Positions 1 to 8,634 of a DNA stretch of 64,000 bases are shown here, piece after piece (position 1 is the stretch's first letter; each line of letters starts with the position of its first letter). Made by a program: the position numbers and the translations under genes. The DNA comes from Micromonospora halotolerans. GTDB lineage: Bacteria; Actinomycetota; Actinomycetes; Mycobacteriales; Micromonosporaceae. The stretch covers positions 1,984,001-2,048,000 of the forward strand of contig NZ_CP134876.1 in the NCBI RefSeq assembly GCF_032108445.1, read 5' to 3'. The notes under the pieces were generated by a model. The model saw only the letters and a list, made by a program, of their open reading frames with translations, did no database searches and was not told the DNA's origin.

Positions 1-2
1 GC

Positions 3-206
3 ACCGAGCACGACGGGCACGCCGGGGTGCTGCGCTTCGACTTCCCGAGCAACGGGCGCGAGGAGCGGCTGCGCGAACTCAGCTGGGAGGAGTGGTTCCG
101 CGCCTTCGACGAGCGGCGGCTCAACTTCATCTACCAGGAGGAACGCTCCGACGGGAGGCAGAGCAACTTCTTCCGGCTGGAGAGCCCGGACCGCGAGGAC
201 GGCTGA
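3..206 (+). CDS. Small conserved hypothetical protein (3' part only)
   Basis: The frame is open from the window edge to TGA at 204-206 and gives about 67 residues, rich in acidic and aromatic residues (LSWEEWFRAFDE, LNFIYQEE, SNFFRLES). It resembles the C-terminal half of a short actinobacterial hypothetical protein with the pattern SWDEWF..FDE..L..LYQE....SNF. I recognise the family but know no function for it. The start lies upstream of the window. A strong inverted-repeat terminator follows 15 bp after the stop, so this is the last gene of its transcript. Confidence 0.65.
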   Translation, partial: TEHDGHAGVLRFDFPSNGREERLRELSWEEWFRAFDERRLNFIYQEERSDGRQSNFFRLESPDREDG

Positions 207-221
207 CCCCACAAAACTCCG

Positions 222-255
222 AAAGGCCCGGGTCGGCGCGTCGACCCGGGCCTTT
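222..255 (+). terminator. Intrinsic terminator after the partial first gene
   Basis: Perfect 14-bp inverted repeat (AAAGGCCCGGGTCG / CGACCCGGGCCTTT) around a 6-nt loop, starting 15 bp after the upstream stop codon. The arms end in AAA/TTT, so it could work in both directions, but the next gene is co-directional. Confidence 0.8.
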
Positions 256-324
256 CGGCTCGATTGGGCCGCGCCACCCGGGGTACGGATTTCGGTGCAG
301 ACCACTGAACGACAAGGAGTGCTC

Positions 325-1047
325 ATGGCGACGAAGGTCGAGAAGTCCATCGAAGTCGACGTGCCGGTCAGCACCGCGTACAACCAGTGGACCCAGTTCG
401 AGGAGTTCCCCCGGTTCATGGGTGGCGTGCAGGAAGTGCGCCAGCTCGACGACCGGCGGATGCACTGGGTCGCCGAGATCGCCGGCGTGAAGCGCGAGTG
501 GGAAGCCAAAATCCTGGAGCAGGTCCCGGACCGCACGGTCGCCTGGGCCGCCACCAGCGGCGCCACCAACGCCGGCGCCGTCCACTTCCAGCCGCTCGGC
601 ACCGACCGCACCCAGGTCCGGCTCTCCCTGGAGTACGAGCCGGAGGGGCTGGTCGAGAAGGCCGGCGACAAGCTGCACCTGGTGGAGAAGCGGGCCGAGG
701 CCGACCTGGAGAAGTTCAAGTCGTACATCGAGGGCCGGGGCGCCGAGACGGGCGCCTGGCGCGGCACCATCGACGAGGGCCGCACCCTCGGCACCCCCGG
801 CGTCGAGCACGCCGTGTCCTCGCGCGGCGACGACGGCAAGGCCGGCGTCTCGGCCACAGCGGTCGCGGCCGGCGCGGTCGCCGCGGGCGCGGCAGCGGCA
901 GCGGCTGCCGCGGCGGCCAAGCACCGCGCGGAGACCGACGAGGAGCCCACCCCGGAACCCGAGACGGAGTACGTGGTGACCGACGTCCCCGCCCAGCGGA
1001 GCGCCGCCTTCCCGCCCGACCCGGCGGACCCGCGGCGCGCCCTCTAG
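325..1047 (+). CDS. SRPBCC family protein (polyketide cyclase/dehydrase-like)
   Basis: Predicted 240 residues. ATG at 325 is preceded by AAGGAG at 314-319. Residues 1-150 form a START/SRPBCC-like domain: the opening KVEKSIEVDVPVSTAYNQW, then FEEFPRFM, and later VRLSLEYEPEGLVEKAGD followed by an amphipathic helix. This is the usual pattern of the coenzyme Q-binding/cyclase-like group. After about residue 175 comes a low-complexity Ala run (AAAAAAAAAK), then an acidic Pro/Glu tail. The Ala run could be a short membrane-associated or spacer helix. In actinomycetes these proteins are small cytosolic lipid- or ligand-binding proteins of unknown substrate. Terminators on both sides make it monocistronic. 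Confidence 0.85.
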   Translation: MATKVEKSIEVDVPVSTAYNQWTQFEEFPRFMGGVQEVRQLDDRRMHWVAEIAGVKREWEAKILEQVPDRTVAWAATSGATNAGAVHFQPLGTDRTQVRLSLEYEPEGLVEKAGDKLHLVEKRAEADLEKFKSYIEGRGAETGAWRGTIDEGRTLGTPGVEHAVSSRGDDGKAGVSATAVAAGAVAAGAAAAAAAAAAKHRAETDEEPTPEPETEYVVTDVPAQRSAAFPPDPADPRRAL

Positions 1048-1067
1048 ACCTTCCACCTCCCTGCCGG

Positions 1068-1113
1068 AGCGAGCCCGGTGGACCGGCCCCGTGCCGTGTC
1101 CGCCGGGCTCGCT
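1068..1113. terminator. Bidirectional terminator between convergent genes
   Basis: Inverted repeat AGCGAGCCCGG (1068-1078) / CCGGGCTCGCT (1103-1113) with a 24-nt loop. It sits between the stops of the SRPBCC gene (+) and the convergent gene ending at 1265 (-). Confidence 0.6.
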
Positions 1114-1264
1114 TCGTGTGGCGCGTATCGTTGCCGGCCGCGACCGACCTCGGACCACGCCAGCCGGAGATCACCGTTGCCACCCCGGCGGACCGCGGGT
1201 GGGTGGTCCGCCGGGTCGCCGAACCTCTGCCGAGCTGGATCATGGACAGCCGGGCTGACCGCGC

Positions 1265-2083
1265 TCAACGCCAGGTGAACCGGCTGATCTCCCGCTGGAA
1301 CTCCCGCAGGCTGACGGTGGCCCCCTCGGCCGGCGTCAGCCGCAGCGAATAGGTGACCTCCCCCGCCGCCCACCACACGGTCCACGAGCGCTCCGCCGCG
1401 CCGGTGACGACGCCGTCGCGCGCGCCGATCGTGACCGGCGTGCCGCCGGCGGGTCGCCGCACCTCGGCCGTGCGGCCCGCCGTCACGACGAGATGCAAGC
1501 CTTCCGGGCCGTTGTAGCCCTGGTACCAGCCCTCGTCGGTGGCGGCCCACTGCCCTGGGTGCGGGCTCCACCGCTGGCCCAGGTCCGGCAGGTCACGTGC
1601 GAAGTAGGTCGGCCGCACCTCCCCGGAGGCGCCGTCGCGGAGCACCCGGTCGCCGAGGGGCTCCGGCAGCGACAGCAAGACGGGAACGGCCACGCCGCTC
1701 GTGGCGCAGTCGGCCGCACCCAGGACACGGGCCCGCACGGCCACGACCACCTGGGCGCCGTCCTGCCCGGCGACCGCCGCCCGGGGCTGCACGAGTTCCT
1801 TGCACTGGGCGCTCGTCCCGGCGTACACGGTCACGGACGTGCCGTCCCGGGCGACCATCGCCGACAGCCACGGCAGGGCCGATGGCGCGTCCGCCAGCGC
1901 CGACGGCCGGGGCGCCACCTCATCGGTCGCGCGTTGCTGCCTCACGAAGAAGCTGCCGACGAGCGCCACGCCGATGGCGGCCGCCGCGACCACGAGGGTG
2001 ATCCACCGGTTACGGGGTGCCCGGCCGGCCGCCGGTGTCTCGCCGCTGACCGTCAGCTCGGGCCGTCCGGACCTGGTTTCCAT
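1265..2083 (-). CDS. Hypothetical single-pass membrane protein
   Basis: Predicted 272 residues. A cytoplasmic N-terminus of about 25 residues is followed by one transmembrane helix (WITLVVAAAAIGVALVGSFFV, about residues 27-47) and a long extracytoplasmic part. That part has paired cysteines (SAQCKEL; ADCATSG) that could form a disulfide. No catalytic motif is visible, and the C-terminal part is beta-rich (VTVYAG, VTIGARDGVV, VTYSLRLTP). The layout resembles many actinobacterial membrane-anchored orphans encoded beside regulators. It faces the SRPBCC gene convergently. I do not recognise the family. Confidence 0.7.
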   Translation of the reverse strand: METRSGRPELTVSGETPAAGRAPRNRWITLVVAAAAIGVALVGSFFVRQQRATDEVAPRPSALADAPSALPWLSAMVARDGTSVTVYAGTSAQCKELVQPRAAVAGQDGAQVVVAVRARVLGAADCATSGVAVPVLLSLPEPLGDRVLRDGASGEVRPTYFARDLPDLGQRWSPHPGQWAATDEGWYQGYNGPEGLHLVVTAGRTAEVRRPAGGTPVTIGARDGVVTGAAERSWTVWWAAGEVTYSLRLTPAEGATVSLREFQREISRFTWR

Positions 2084-2226
2084 CAGCCGCCTTCACATCG
2101 GGTGCCGGAGCGGATCGTATGCGAGCTTCCGGCTGGTGATCCACCCGCTTCGCGGGATCAAATGCGCAGGTCGTGCAGCGCAGACACGGGTGGGAATCGG
2201 GGTCGACGGCCTGCCCCGGCGCTGCC

Positions 2227-3462
2227 ATGATGTGCGCCGTGAAGATCATTTCCGGGCCGGGGCGGACGCCGTCGGGCCAGTCGGCTCCGGCCGCGCTCGG
2301 CCGACGTCATGCCCGGGCCGCGGCGACGGCGATCGTCGGCCTGATCGTCCTGGCGGCCGCCCACTCCATGCCGTGGGTGGCGGTACGACCCGGGCAGAGC
2401 ACCGACGACCTGCTGCTGGGCCGGCCGCCCTCCGGCGAGGTGCGGACGTACGCGTTGACCGACTTCCCCGGCTCCCGGGCGTCCCTGTACGTCGGGTGGG
2501 TGCTGCTGCTGGTGATGCTGGTCGCAGCCTGGGTGAGGCCCCGGTGGCGACCCGGCGCGCGGTTGGGCGCCGGGGTGCTGGGCGTGGCGCTGACGCTTTT
2601 CGCCTTCCTGTCCGGCGGCGACGCCGTGGACGCCAGCGGCTTCCCCCGGGCCGACCATCCCCAGAGCGAGTTCCTCGCCGGCATCTGGCTCGCGGTGGCC
2701 GGGACGCTGTTGCTGGCCGCCGCCGTCCCGACCCTGGCGGCGGCGCCGAAGGCTCCGGTGGAAGCCCGCCCGACCCCGGCCGAACCGGCACCGCTCAGCG
2801 AGACCGCCCCAGCCACTCCGCCGGCCCCGGCCTTCGCACCTGGCCCACATCGGACCGCCACCCGCCCTGCGCAGGCTTCCTGGTGGCGGCGTCCCGGGCC
2901 GGTGATCGGCGTGGCGGCTGCCGTCGCCGCGGCGGCCATCGTCGGAACGGTGGTCTGGTACGCCGTCCACGCGCGCGCCGGACAGGACCGCGACCTCGGC
3001 GCGCTGGTGGTGGCGATTCCCGCCGACTCGACGCCCACCACGCCGGCCGCGGTCGACGATCAGGTCAACATCACCCGAATCCTGCCGCTCGGCGAGGACT
3101 TCCGGTCCCTGATGCTCGTCGCGGCGGTGCGCAACACCGTGCAACACGCCGCCGGCGCGGCCTGGACCCGACCGGACTCCGCCTCGGTGACGGTCACCCT
3201 GCTCCAGTTCGACTCGGTGTCGGCAGCGGACCAGTTCCAGCAGTCCTACGTCGATCTTCAGCCGCCGGCCGGCGGCCTCGGCAACCTGGTGGAGATCCCC
3301 GACGTACCGGGGGCGCTGACCTTCACCGACGAAGACAGGACCGAGGTACGCGGGGTCGCGCGCCGGAACGAGATCATCGTGCTGGTCAGCGTGGGCGGCG
3401 GGCCACCGGACGCCGTCACCACCGTCGAGTCCCTGGTCCGGGAGCAGTACGGCCGGCTCTGA
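2227..3462 (+). CDS. Hypothetical multi-pass membrane protein
   Basis: About 411 residues if it begins at ATG 2227; ATG 2230 or GTG 2239 are equally possible because no strong ribosome site is seen. Four hydrophobic helices fill the first 160 residues (AIVGLIVLAAAHSM; VGWVLLLVMLVAAW; LGVALTLFAFLSG; IWLAVAGTLLLAAAVP). A Pro/Ala-rich linker follows, then a fifth helix (VIGVAAAVAAAAIVGTVVWYA). The last 160 residues form a soluble, presumably extracytoplasmic domain with a regular alpha/beta look. A DUF-type membrane protein is likely. No family motif was recognised and no operon partner is obvious. Confidence 0.65.
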   Translation: MMCAVKIISGPGRTPSGQSAPAALGRRHARAAATAIVGLIVLAAAHSMPWVAVRPGQSTDDLLLGRPPSGEVRTYALTDFPGSRASLYVGWVLLLVMLVAAWVRPRWRPGARLGAGVLGVALTLFAFLSGGDAVDASGFPRADHPQSEFLAGIWLAVAGTLLLAAAVPTLAAAPKAPVEARPTPAEPAPLSETAPATPPAPAFAPGPHRTATRPAQASWWRRPGPVIGVAAAVAAAAIVGTVVWYAVHARAGQDRDLGALVVAIPADSTPTTPAAVDDQVNITRILPLGEDFRSLMLVAAVRNTVQHAAGAAWTRPDSASVTVTLLQFDSVSAADQFQQSYVDLQPPAGGLGNLVEIPDVPGALTFTDEDRTEVRGVARRNEIIVLVSVGGGPPDAVTTVESLVREQYGRL

Positions 3463-3495
3463 ACCGCTCCCGACCACCTAGCGGGGGCGCGATGA

Positions 3496-3807
3496 TCATC
3501 GTGGCAGCTCGATCGGTTGCGGTGGCGCGTCGTACTCGCCCAGCGCGTAGCGCAACCGGTGGTTCATGTCGTTCAGGGCCTGTCTCAGTTCGTAGTCTCC
3601 TGCGCCCTGCGTCAGGTGGCCCGCACGCACGAACCGGGCCCGCACCTTGTCGACGAACTCTCGCGGCAGGATGTCGGCCCAGACGCATCCTTCAAGCTCG
3701 GCCAGCAATCCGACGAGCACCGCGGCGTCAGACCGCAGCACCGGGTTGGGGCAGGTCACCTCTTGAGTCACGTCCACCAGCATGCGCCCGGCTGAAGGCT
3801 CTAACAT
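3496..3807 (-). CDS. Small conserved hypothetical protein
   Basis: 103 residues from ATG 3807, or 95 from the in-frame ATG at 3783 (MLVDVTQEVTCPNP). It looks soluble and mainly helical, with one Trp and one Cys-Pro near the start. The composition and ending (NHRLRYALGEYDAPPQPIELPR) look like real coding sequence, and no better frame overlaps it. The function is unknown. It is convergent with the membrane protein ending at 3462 and borders a gene-poor stretch. Confidence 0.5.
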   Translation of the reverse strand: MLEPSAGRMLVDVTQEVTCPNPVLRSDAAVLVGLLAELEGCVWADILPREFVDKVRARFVRAGHLTQGAGDYELRQALNDMNHRLRYALGEYDAPPQPIELPR

Positions 3808-4291
3808 CCCAGGTCGTGCGTGGGTTCTTCACGGTGGGAAGTCGAAGGCTTTCGCCGAGGATCTCTGAGGAGGGCTGGGGGTTCGGGGGGAGCCCCGAGG
3901 TCTTTACGCCGTCGGCCGACGGCGGGCACCTCTGCCCCGGCTGCGCCGGTCGCCGGCGCCCGGAACGATGCGGCGGCCGCGGAGCAGACAAGGTGGTGGT
4001 CGCTCGCGCGGAAGACGGCAGGACCCAGTGCCACCGCTGCCGGGTAGCCAACCACCTCGCGCCCTGTTCGGACCGCGGCCGGACGAGCAGGCCCGCCGCC
4101 CGACGCGACACTCTCAATAGGCGAATCAAGATGGGTTGAGGCCACACGCGGCACCGAACTGCAAGGCATTGAGATTCCCATCTCCGCCGACTGGATTCCT
4201 GGCCGGCGAGGAGAAACCAACTCTAAGCTTGCCGCCGGCATACCTGCGGCTCGTTCGGGCCGAGGGAAAGCACCAGTACAAGGATTTGCGA
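3808..4291. other. Gene-poor gap before helR
   Basis: No convincing coding frame here. It holds the 45-bp copy of a dispersed hairpin repeat at 3861-3905. Otherwise it looks like the leader of helR, with locally lower GC at 4140-4290. Confidence 0.5.
3861..3905. repeat. Dispersed hairpin repeat, copy 1
   Basis: A 45-bp stretch beginning ATCTCTGAGGAGGGC and ending AGCCCCGAGGTCTT. It contains the imperfect hairpin GGGGTTCGGGG / AGCCCCGAGG. A near-identical copy lies at 15361-15404, beside the truncated rep gene of the integrated element. Similar GGGGTTTGGGGC..AGCCCC hairpins are common between genes in actinomycetes. Confidence 0.7.
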
Positions 4292-6463
4292 ATGCGCCAG
4301 GATTCTGCTCTGAACAACGGCACTGCTGGCGTCAGCGAAACAACACCGAACGGCGAAGCGCCAACCTCTACCGCGGAGGGCGTCGCGCGCCGATCCGCGG
4401 TTGCCGAGGAACAAGAGTTTCTCGACTTGGCCACGGCCCGGCGCGACAGGCTTGCCGACCATCTACAGGCCGAGCTTTCGTCGGACGCCCTGAACGCGTT
4501 GGAACGGGCGCGGCGGCGCATGCTCCGCCAGCAGTACGAGGAGCTACGGCGAGCACGGGAAGGGCTGGTCTTCGGCCGCCTCGACGGCCTTGACGGCACC
4601 GTGCGACACATCGGCCGTGTCGGTCTCCGTAACGACCGCGAGGACAGTGAGCCGCTCCTGGTGGACTGGCGCGCTCCCGCAGCTCGGCCGTTCTACACCG
4701 CGACGGCTGTCGACCCGCAAGGTCAGGCACGGCGGCGTCACATACGCACGACGGGATCGACCGTCGTCGGCGTGGACGACGAGCCACTGGACGGGACCAT
4801 AACGGCCGAACTCGTCGGTGAAGGCGCTCTACTGGCCGCCCTGGACCAACGGCGAACCGGCCGCATGTCGACGGCGATCTCCACGCTGCAACGCGAACAG
4901 GATGACATCATCCGGGCCGAGGCGACCGGCCCGTTGATCGTTCAGGGCGGTCCCGGCACCGGCAAGACCGTCGTTGCCCTGCACCGCGTCGCCTACCTGC
5001 TGTTCGCCCACCCGAAGATGGCCGACCAAGCGGTCCTGGTCCTCGGCCCCTCGCCGCGGTTCCTCCGGTACATCGCCCAGGTGCTGCCCGCGCTCGGTGA
5101 GACCGCCGTCGTCTCGGCGACCTGCGACACTCTGCTGCCCGAGATCCGCGTGGGCCGCGACGAGAGCCGGCTTCTCGCCGAGATCAAGGGTCGCGCCCTC
5201 TGGCAACCCGCGCTCGAAAACTACGTCGCGTCGCTGCTCCCCCGGCCCCGTGAGCTGAAGCTGCGCTGGGAGGGCGAGTTCTACGTCATCCCGGCCGCAA
5301 CAGTGGCACAGGCACTCGCCTCGGCGGTGCAGGGACGCCCGTACCACCGCGCCCGTGCGGCGTTCGCCGAGCAGCTGCACCACATCCTGGCCGAAGCCGT
5401 CGTCGAACAGCGCGAGGCGCTGATGAACGAGATGGAGGAGGGCTTCGAGGACATCCTCGCCCGCGTCGACAGGGGAATGCAGCATGACCACCAGCTCGGC
5501 AGGAGGTCCACCGGCAGTGACGTCGACGGATTGCTCTCCGAGGACGAGGTAGAAAGTCTTCGTCATCGTATCGGCGCGAGCGCCACCATCGCCCGGTTCA
5601 TCGAGGCATGGTGGCCCACTCTCAACGCCGAAACCCTGCTGTGTGGCCTCATGGCCGACCGCACCCTGCTAGCCCGGTTTGCCCCGCAGTTGTCCGTGGA
5701 GGAGATCACCGCCGTCCAGGCCGAGCCCGCACTGTGGGCATCGAGCGACATCCCCCTTCTCGACGCCCTCGCCGACCTGCTGGGCGAGGTCGAAGCCCCG
5801 CAACCACAGGGCGAGTTCGTCGCCGACCACGCTCGCCGGCAGCGCGACTGGGTGTACGGCCACGTCGTCATCGACGAGGCGCAAGAGCTGTCCGAGATGC
5901 AGTGGCAGATGGTCCTACGGCGCTGTCCCAGTCGCTCCATCACCGCGGTCGGCGACATCGACCAGGCGGAGGCAGCACACCGGCACACCAGCTGGGCACA
6001 AGCGGTGCAGGCTGTTTTCAGAGACCGCTGGACCGCTGCGGAACTGACCATCTGCTACCGGACCCCGCGTGAGGTTATGGACCTCACCGAACCCGTCTTG
6101 AAGAAGGCTGGCAGCCACAATGCGCCGCCACGGGCGGTACGCTCCTCCGGCATCGCCCCCTGGGTGCTCACGATCACGCCTGCCGAGCTTGCCGGCGCCG
6201 CCGCCCAAGCCGTGCGGCAGCTGCAGCAACGGTGGCCTGGCGGCACGGTTGGCGTCATCGCCCCCGTCGACCGCATCGCCGAACTCCTCGCCGTGCTGAG
6301 CGATGTGCCGGTGCTCACCGCGACCCAGTCCAAGGGACTGGAATGGGATGCGACGCTACTCATCGACCCCCAGGGCATCGCCGCTGAACCGCGCGGCTGG
6401 AACGGCCTCTACGTCGCGCTCACCCGATGCACCCAGGAACTCGGACAGCTGGTGCTCACGTAG
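4292..6463 (+). CDS. helR: HelD-family RNA polymerase-associated helicase HelR
   Basis: Predicted 723 residues, the usual size for HelR. ATG 4292 (MRQDSALNNG) follows AAGGA; the frame stays open to TTG 4136, but that extension does not fit the family. A helical N-terminal arm with an RRRMLRQQYEEL-type coiled coil comes first, then PLLVDWRAPAARPFY, typical of HelD-like proteins. Walker A GGPGTGKT is at about residues 219-226 and the Walker B/DEAQ motif (VVIDEAQELS) at about 528-531. CPSRSITAVGD, CYRTPREVM and the late QSKGLEWDATLL and YVALTRC motifs are UvrD/Rep-type motor motifs. Characterised actinobacterial HelR frees stalled RNA polymerase and can displace bound rifamycins. A general HelD role in polymerase recycling is the alternative. 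Confidence 0.85.
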   Translation: MRQDSALNNGTAGVSETTPNGEAPTSTAEGVARRSAVAEEQEFLDLATARRDRLADHLQAELSSDALNALERARRRMLRQQYEELRRAREGLVFGRLDGLDGTVRHIGRVGLRNDREDSEPLLVDWRAPAARPFYTATAVDPQGQARRRHIRTTGSTVVGVDDEPLDGTITAELVGEGALLAALDQRRTGRMSTAISTLQREQDDIIRAEATGPLIVQGGPGTGKTVVALHRVAYLLFAHPKMADQAVLVLGPSPRFLRYIAQVLPALGETAVVSATCDTLLPEIRVGRDESRLLAEIKGRALWQPALENYVASLLPRPRELKLRWEGEFYVIPAATVAQALASAVQGRPYHRARAAFAEQLHHILAEAVVEQREALMNEMEEGFEDILARVDRGMQHDHQLGRRSTGSDVDGLLSEDEVESLRHRIGASATIARFIEAWWPTLNAETLLCGLMADRTLLARFAPQLSVEEITAVQAEPALWASSDIPLLDALADLLGEVEAPQPQGEFVADHARRQRDWVYGHVVIDEAQELSEMQWQMVLRRCPSRSITAVGDIDQAEAAHRHTSWAQAVQAVFRDRWTAAELTICYRTPREVMDLTEPVLKKAGSHNAPPRAVRSSGIAPWVLTITPAELAGAAAQAVRQLQQRWPGGTVGVIAPVDRIAELLAVLSDVPVLTATQSKGLEWDATLLIDPQGIAAEPRGWNGLYVALTRCTQELGQLVLT

Positions 6464-6721
6464 CAATCGCCACACCACATGGAAAGACCCTGACCCCTTG
6501 ATCCGTAGCCTCGGCCGGGTCGTCCGGCGTGATCAGTCTCCGGCCCTTGCCTCAGGGACTACGCCTGCCGCCGTCCGAACCCGTCCTCGCCAGTGCGGCG
6601 GCGTTACTGCCAACCGCTGCTGTGACACTGATCGGCCAGCCGAGGGAGGCCGCCAACCGGCCCTTGTACGGAGATCCAGCACCGACTTGCAACGCTGGTA
6701 GCTCCAAGTCAGGAGTAGAGC

Positions 6722-7690
6722 ATGACGGTGTGGCGACGATTCGAGCGCACCCAGGACGGCGCGACGGAGTACTTCGAGATTCGCCGTGAGGGCATTCGAT
6801 GCTTTGTCCGCTGGGGTTCGACCAGTCGCCGTCGTGAGTCCACCACCGTCGTCCTGCTGGATGAGGACCACGCCCGACGCCACCTAGACAAAAAGATCAA
6901 AGAATGGCTTCGCAAGGGCTTCACGGAGGTTGCGGCACCCGCCGAAGCAGAGGATGAACCTGAGACCCTGGTGGTGCCCACCATCCTCAAGATGCAGACC
7001 AAGCCGTGGTTCACCCCCGAGGACTACCTGCCGGTGGGTGGCTTCATCGACGTGGTCTGCCAAGCCATCCTCCCTCCGAATGGCACAGGTGGTTTCTACC
7101 GCTACCTGGTGCTGCGCGAGGCAGGACGCAGCGCCATCAGCTTCAACATCAAGCAGACCAGCCATGACCCGGCGAGGGTGGCAGCCTTCCTCGACCTCGT
7201 GACCGAGAACCGGGATCTGCCCTTCGACGGCAAGTCGCACCACAAGATTCCCTTGCCGCAGCCCGTTGGTCAGTTCAGCCACGCACTCTTCTGCTCCGCC
7301 GCGCTCGGTCGGCCCATGTCTGCGTACCCCGCCATTGCCGCCAGTGTTGCCAGCGCAGCGCCGATCTACGACTGCGAGATCGGCGACGCTGATCCAGAAG
7401 TCGTGGTTGATGCCCGCATCCACGGCCACGGTTCATTGAATCGGGTTGACTGGGACCGATCACCGCAGCCAGCCTTTGATGCACGCTTCGATATCTCATC
7501 GCGGCGCAGGGAGCGGACCTTCAAGGTCTACACCCTGGGAGATCTACCAGGCATGCTGAGTGACCTGCACAGCGCGACGCCCGACAGCTGGCTGGAAATC
7601 AGACGCTTCCGCGGGGATCTCAAACGGCTGGGCCCAGCCGATGTCATGCCCGGCACCGCACGAGAGGCGAACGTTTTCTGCTCGCCCTGA
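6722..7690 (+). CDS. WGR-like domain protein
   Basis: Predicted 322 residues; ATG 6722 has AGGAG at 6711-6715. The N-terminal 80 residues match the WGR pattern: an aromatic start (WRRFERTQDG..YFEIRREG), the core CFVRWGSTSRRRESTT, then a charged helix ending LDKKIKEWLRKGFTEV. WGR domains occur in PARPs and in bacterial MolR-like proteins, where they are linked to nucleic-acid or protein binding. The remaining 240 residues form an unrecognised domain with a conserved-looking FSHALFCSAALGRPM segment. The gene sits 258 bp after helR on the same strand. Its codon use is less GC-biased than that of the core genes. Confidence 0.75.
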   Translation: MTVWRRFERTQDGATEYFEIRREGIRCFVRWGSTSRRRESTTVVLLDEDHARRHLDKKIKEWLRKGFTEVAAPAEAEDEPETLVVPTILKMQTKPWFTPEDYLPVGGFIDVVCQAILPPNGTGGFYRYLVLREAGRSAISFNIKQTSHDPARVAAFLDLVTENRDLPFDGKSHHKIPLPQPVGQFSHALFCSAALGRPMSAYPAIAASVASAAPIYDCEIGDADPEVVVDARIHGHGSLNRVDWDRSPQPAFDARFDISSRRRERTFKVYTLGDLPGMLSDLHSATPDSWLEIRRFRGDLKRLGPADVMPGTAREANVFCSP

Positions 7691-7738
7691 GCGGGTGACA
7701 GCCTTGGGTCTCAGGTGGCGTCAGCGTCGACCGGTGGT

Positions 7739-7764
7739 CTTGGTTGTACGACCGGCGGTACGGC
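7739..7764. repeat. GTAC-N8-GTAC dyad, copy 1 (degenerate)
   Basis: CTTGGTTGTAC, an 8-nt spacer, then GTACGGCGC. It lies about 50 bp after the WGR gene. It shares half-site sequence and exact spacing with the dyads at 9298 and 13467. Confidence 0.55.
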
Positions 7765-7905
7765 GCACGGGTCAGGAGCTGAGCCTCGGATTCGTGTCGA
7801 TGGGCAAGGACGCGCAGGACAATGTGCGCGTAAGTGAGGTGTCGCCCGGCATCGTGACCACCGACGGTGGCGCGCCCCCATGGGTAGCCGTGGAAAGGAC
7901 CGTGC

Positions 7906-8178
7906 ATGTCGACCGAACCGGAGCCAGGGCTCGCACCCGAGCACATGGGACCTCGATATACCGAGGATGACCCGATCATGATCACGGTCGACGGCCAGGA
8001 CTTTCGCGTCCGTGAGCGTGCCGAGAGGCCCGTCGCTTACGACTTCGACTGGCTCAGCGGGCCGCACGACTACGGCTTCACCAGTTCCGGCTCGGCAATG
8101 ACCCTGCCTGAGATGGAGGAGGCTGTCCGCAACTTCCTCCGTGACATCGACCCCGCTACCGGGTACCTGCAGGAGTAG
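7906..8178 (+). CDS. Small acidic hypothetical protein
   Basis: Predicted 90 residues. ATG 7906 is preceded by GGAAAGGA. It is acidic, with a short beta-rich middle (MITVDGQDFRVRERAERPVAYDFDW) and a C-terminal helix (PEMEEAVRNFLRDID). This fits a small folded cytosolic protein rather than noise. No family was recognised. It follows the WGR gene after a dyad repeat and may be part of the same accessory cargo. Confidence 0.6.
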   Translation: MSTEPEPGLAPEHMGPRYTEDDPIMITVDGQDFRVRERAERPVAYDFDWLSGPHDYGFTSSGSAMTLPEMEEAVRNFLRDIDPATGYLQE

Positions 8179-8634
8179 CAGCGGGGCCCAAGGGTGACGG
8201 GGTCACCAGGAAGAGCAAGCATGCGACGCCACCCGTCGACCTCTTGCGGCTAGATACGGACTGCTCGGTCAAGGGCCCGCTGACGGCTACCCCTTCACCG
8301 GCAGGTAGTCCCATTCCGCGTAGTGGATGATGGCCGCCGCACGCCTCCGCCGGGCTTGGTGTTCGGCCACCGCGCCACGCCGACCAGACCTCAAGCACCT
8401 CACGCGCCAGGCTGACTCATACCGCCAATTTCGAAGGACGAAGGTCACAGCCGGGAAGCATGTGGTGGACCAGGTCCGCGCATGAACGCATGACCGTTCG
8501 TGCCCCCCGATGACCGCCCGGTGCACCGGCTGCTGGCACGTGGATGGCACGGGCAGCGCGATGCACGTGCGCGTTGTAGCGTGCGCTGCCATGACCTTGA
8601 CGCCGGTGCACGTCTCCACGCGGAGGCCTCTGTG
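8179..8634. other. Gene-poor gap
   Basis: No supportable gene. The minus strand around 8289-8345 can be read as a tail ending RRRRAAAIIHYAEWDYLPVKG, which looks protein-like. It has no intact upstream part, so it may be gene debris. Confidence 0.4.

Noticed and set aside
4140..4291. Rifamycin-associated element in front of helR
   Set aside because: CTAAGCTTGCCGCCGG at about 4223-4240 shares only part of the RAE pattern as I remember it (GGGGCTTGCGGCAAG...), so I do not call it.
8287..8619. Minus-strand ORF ending HYAEWDYLPVKG
   Set aside because: Only the last 20 residues look protein-like; the remainder is a mix of Arg/Cys/His with no ribosome site.
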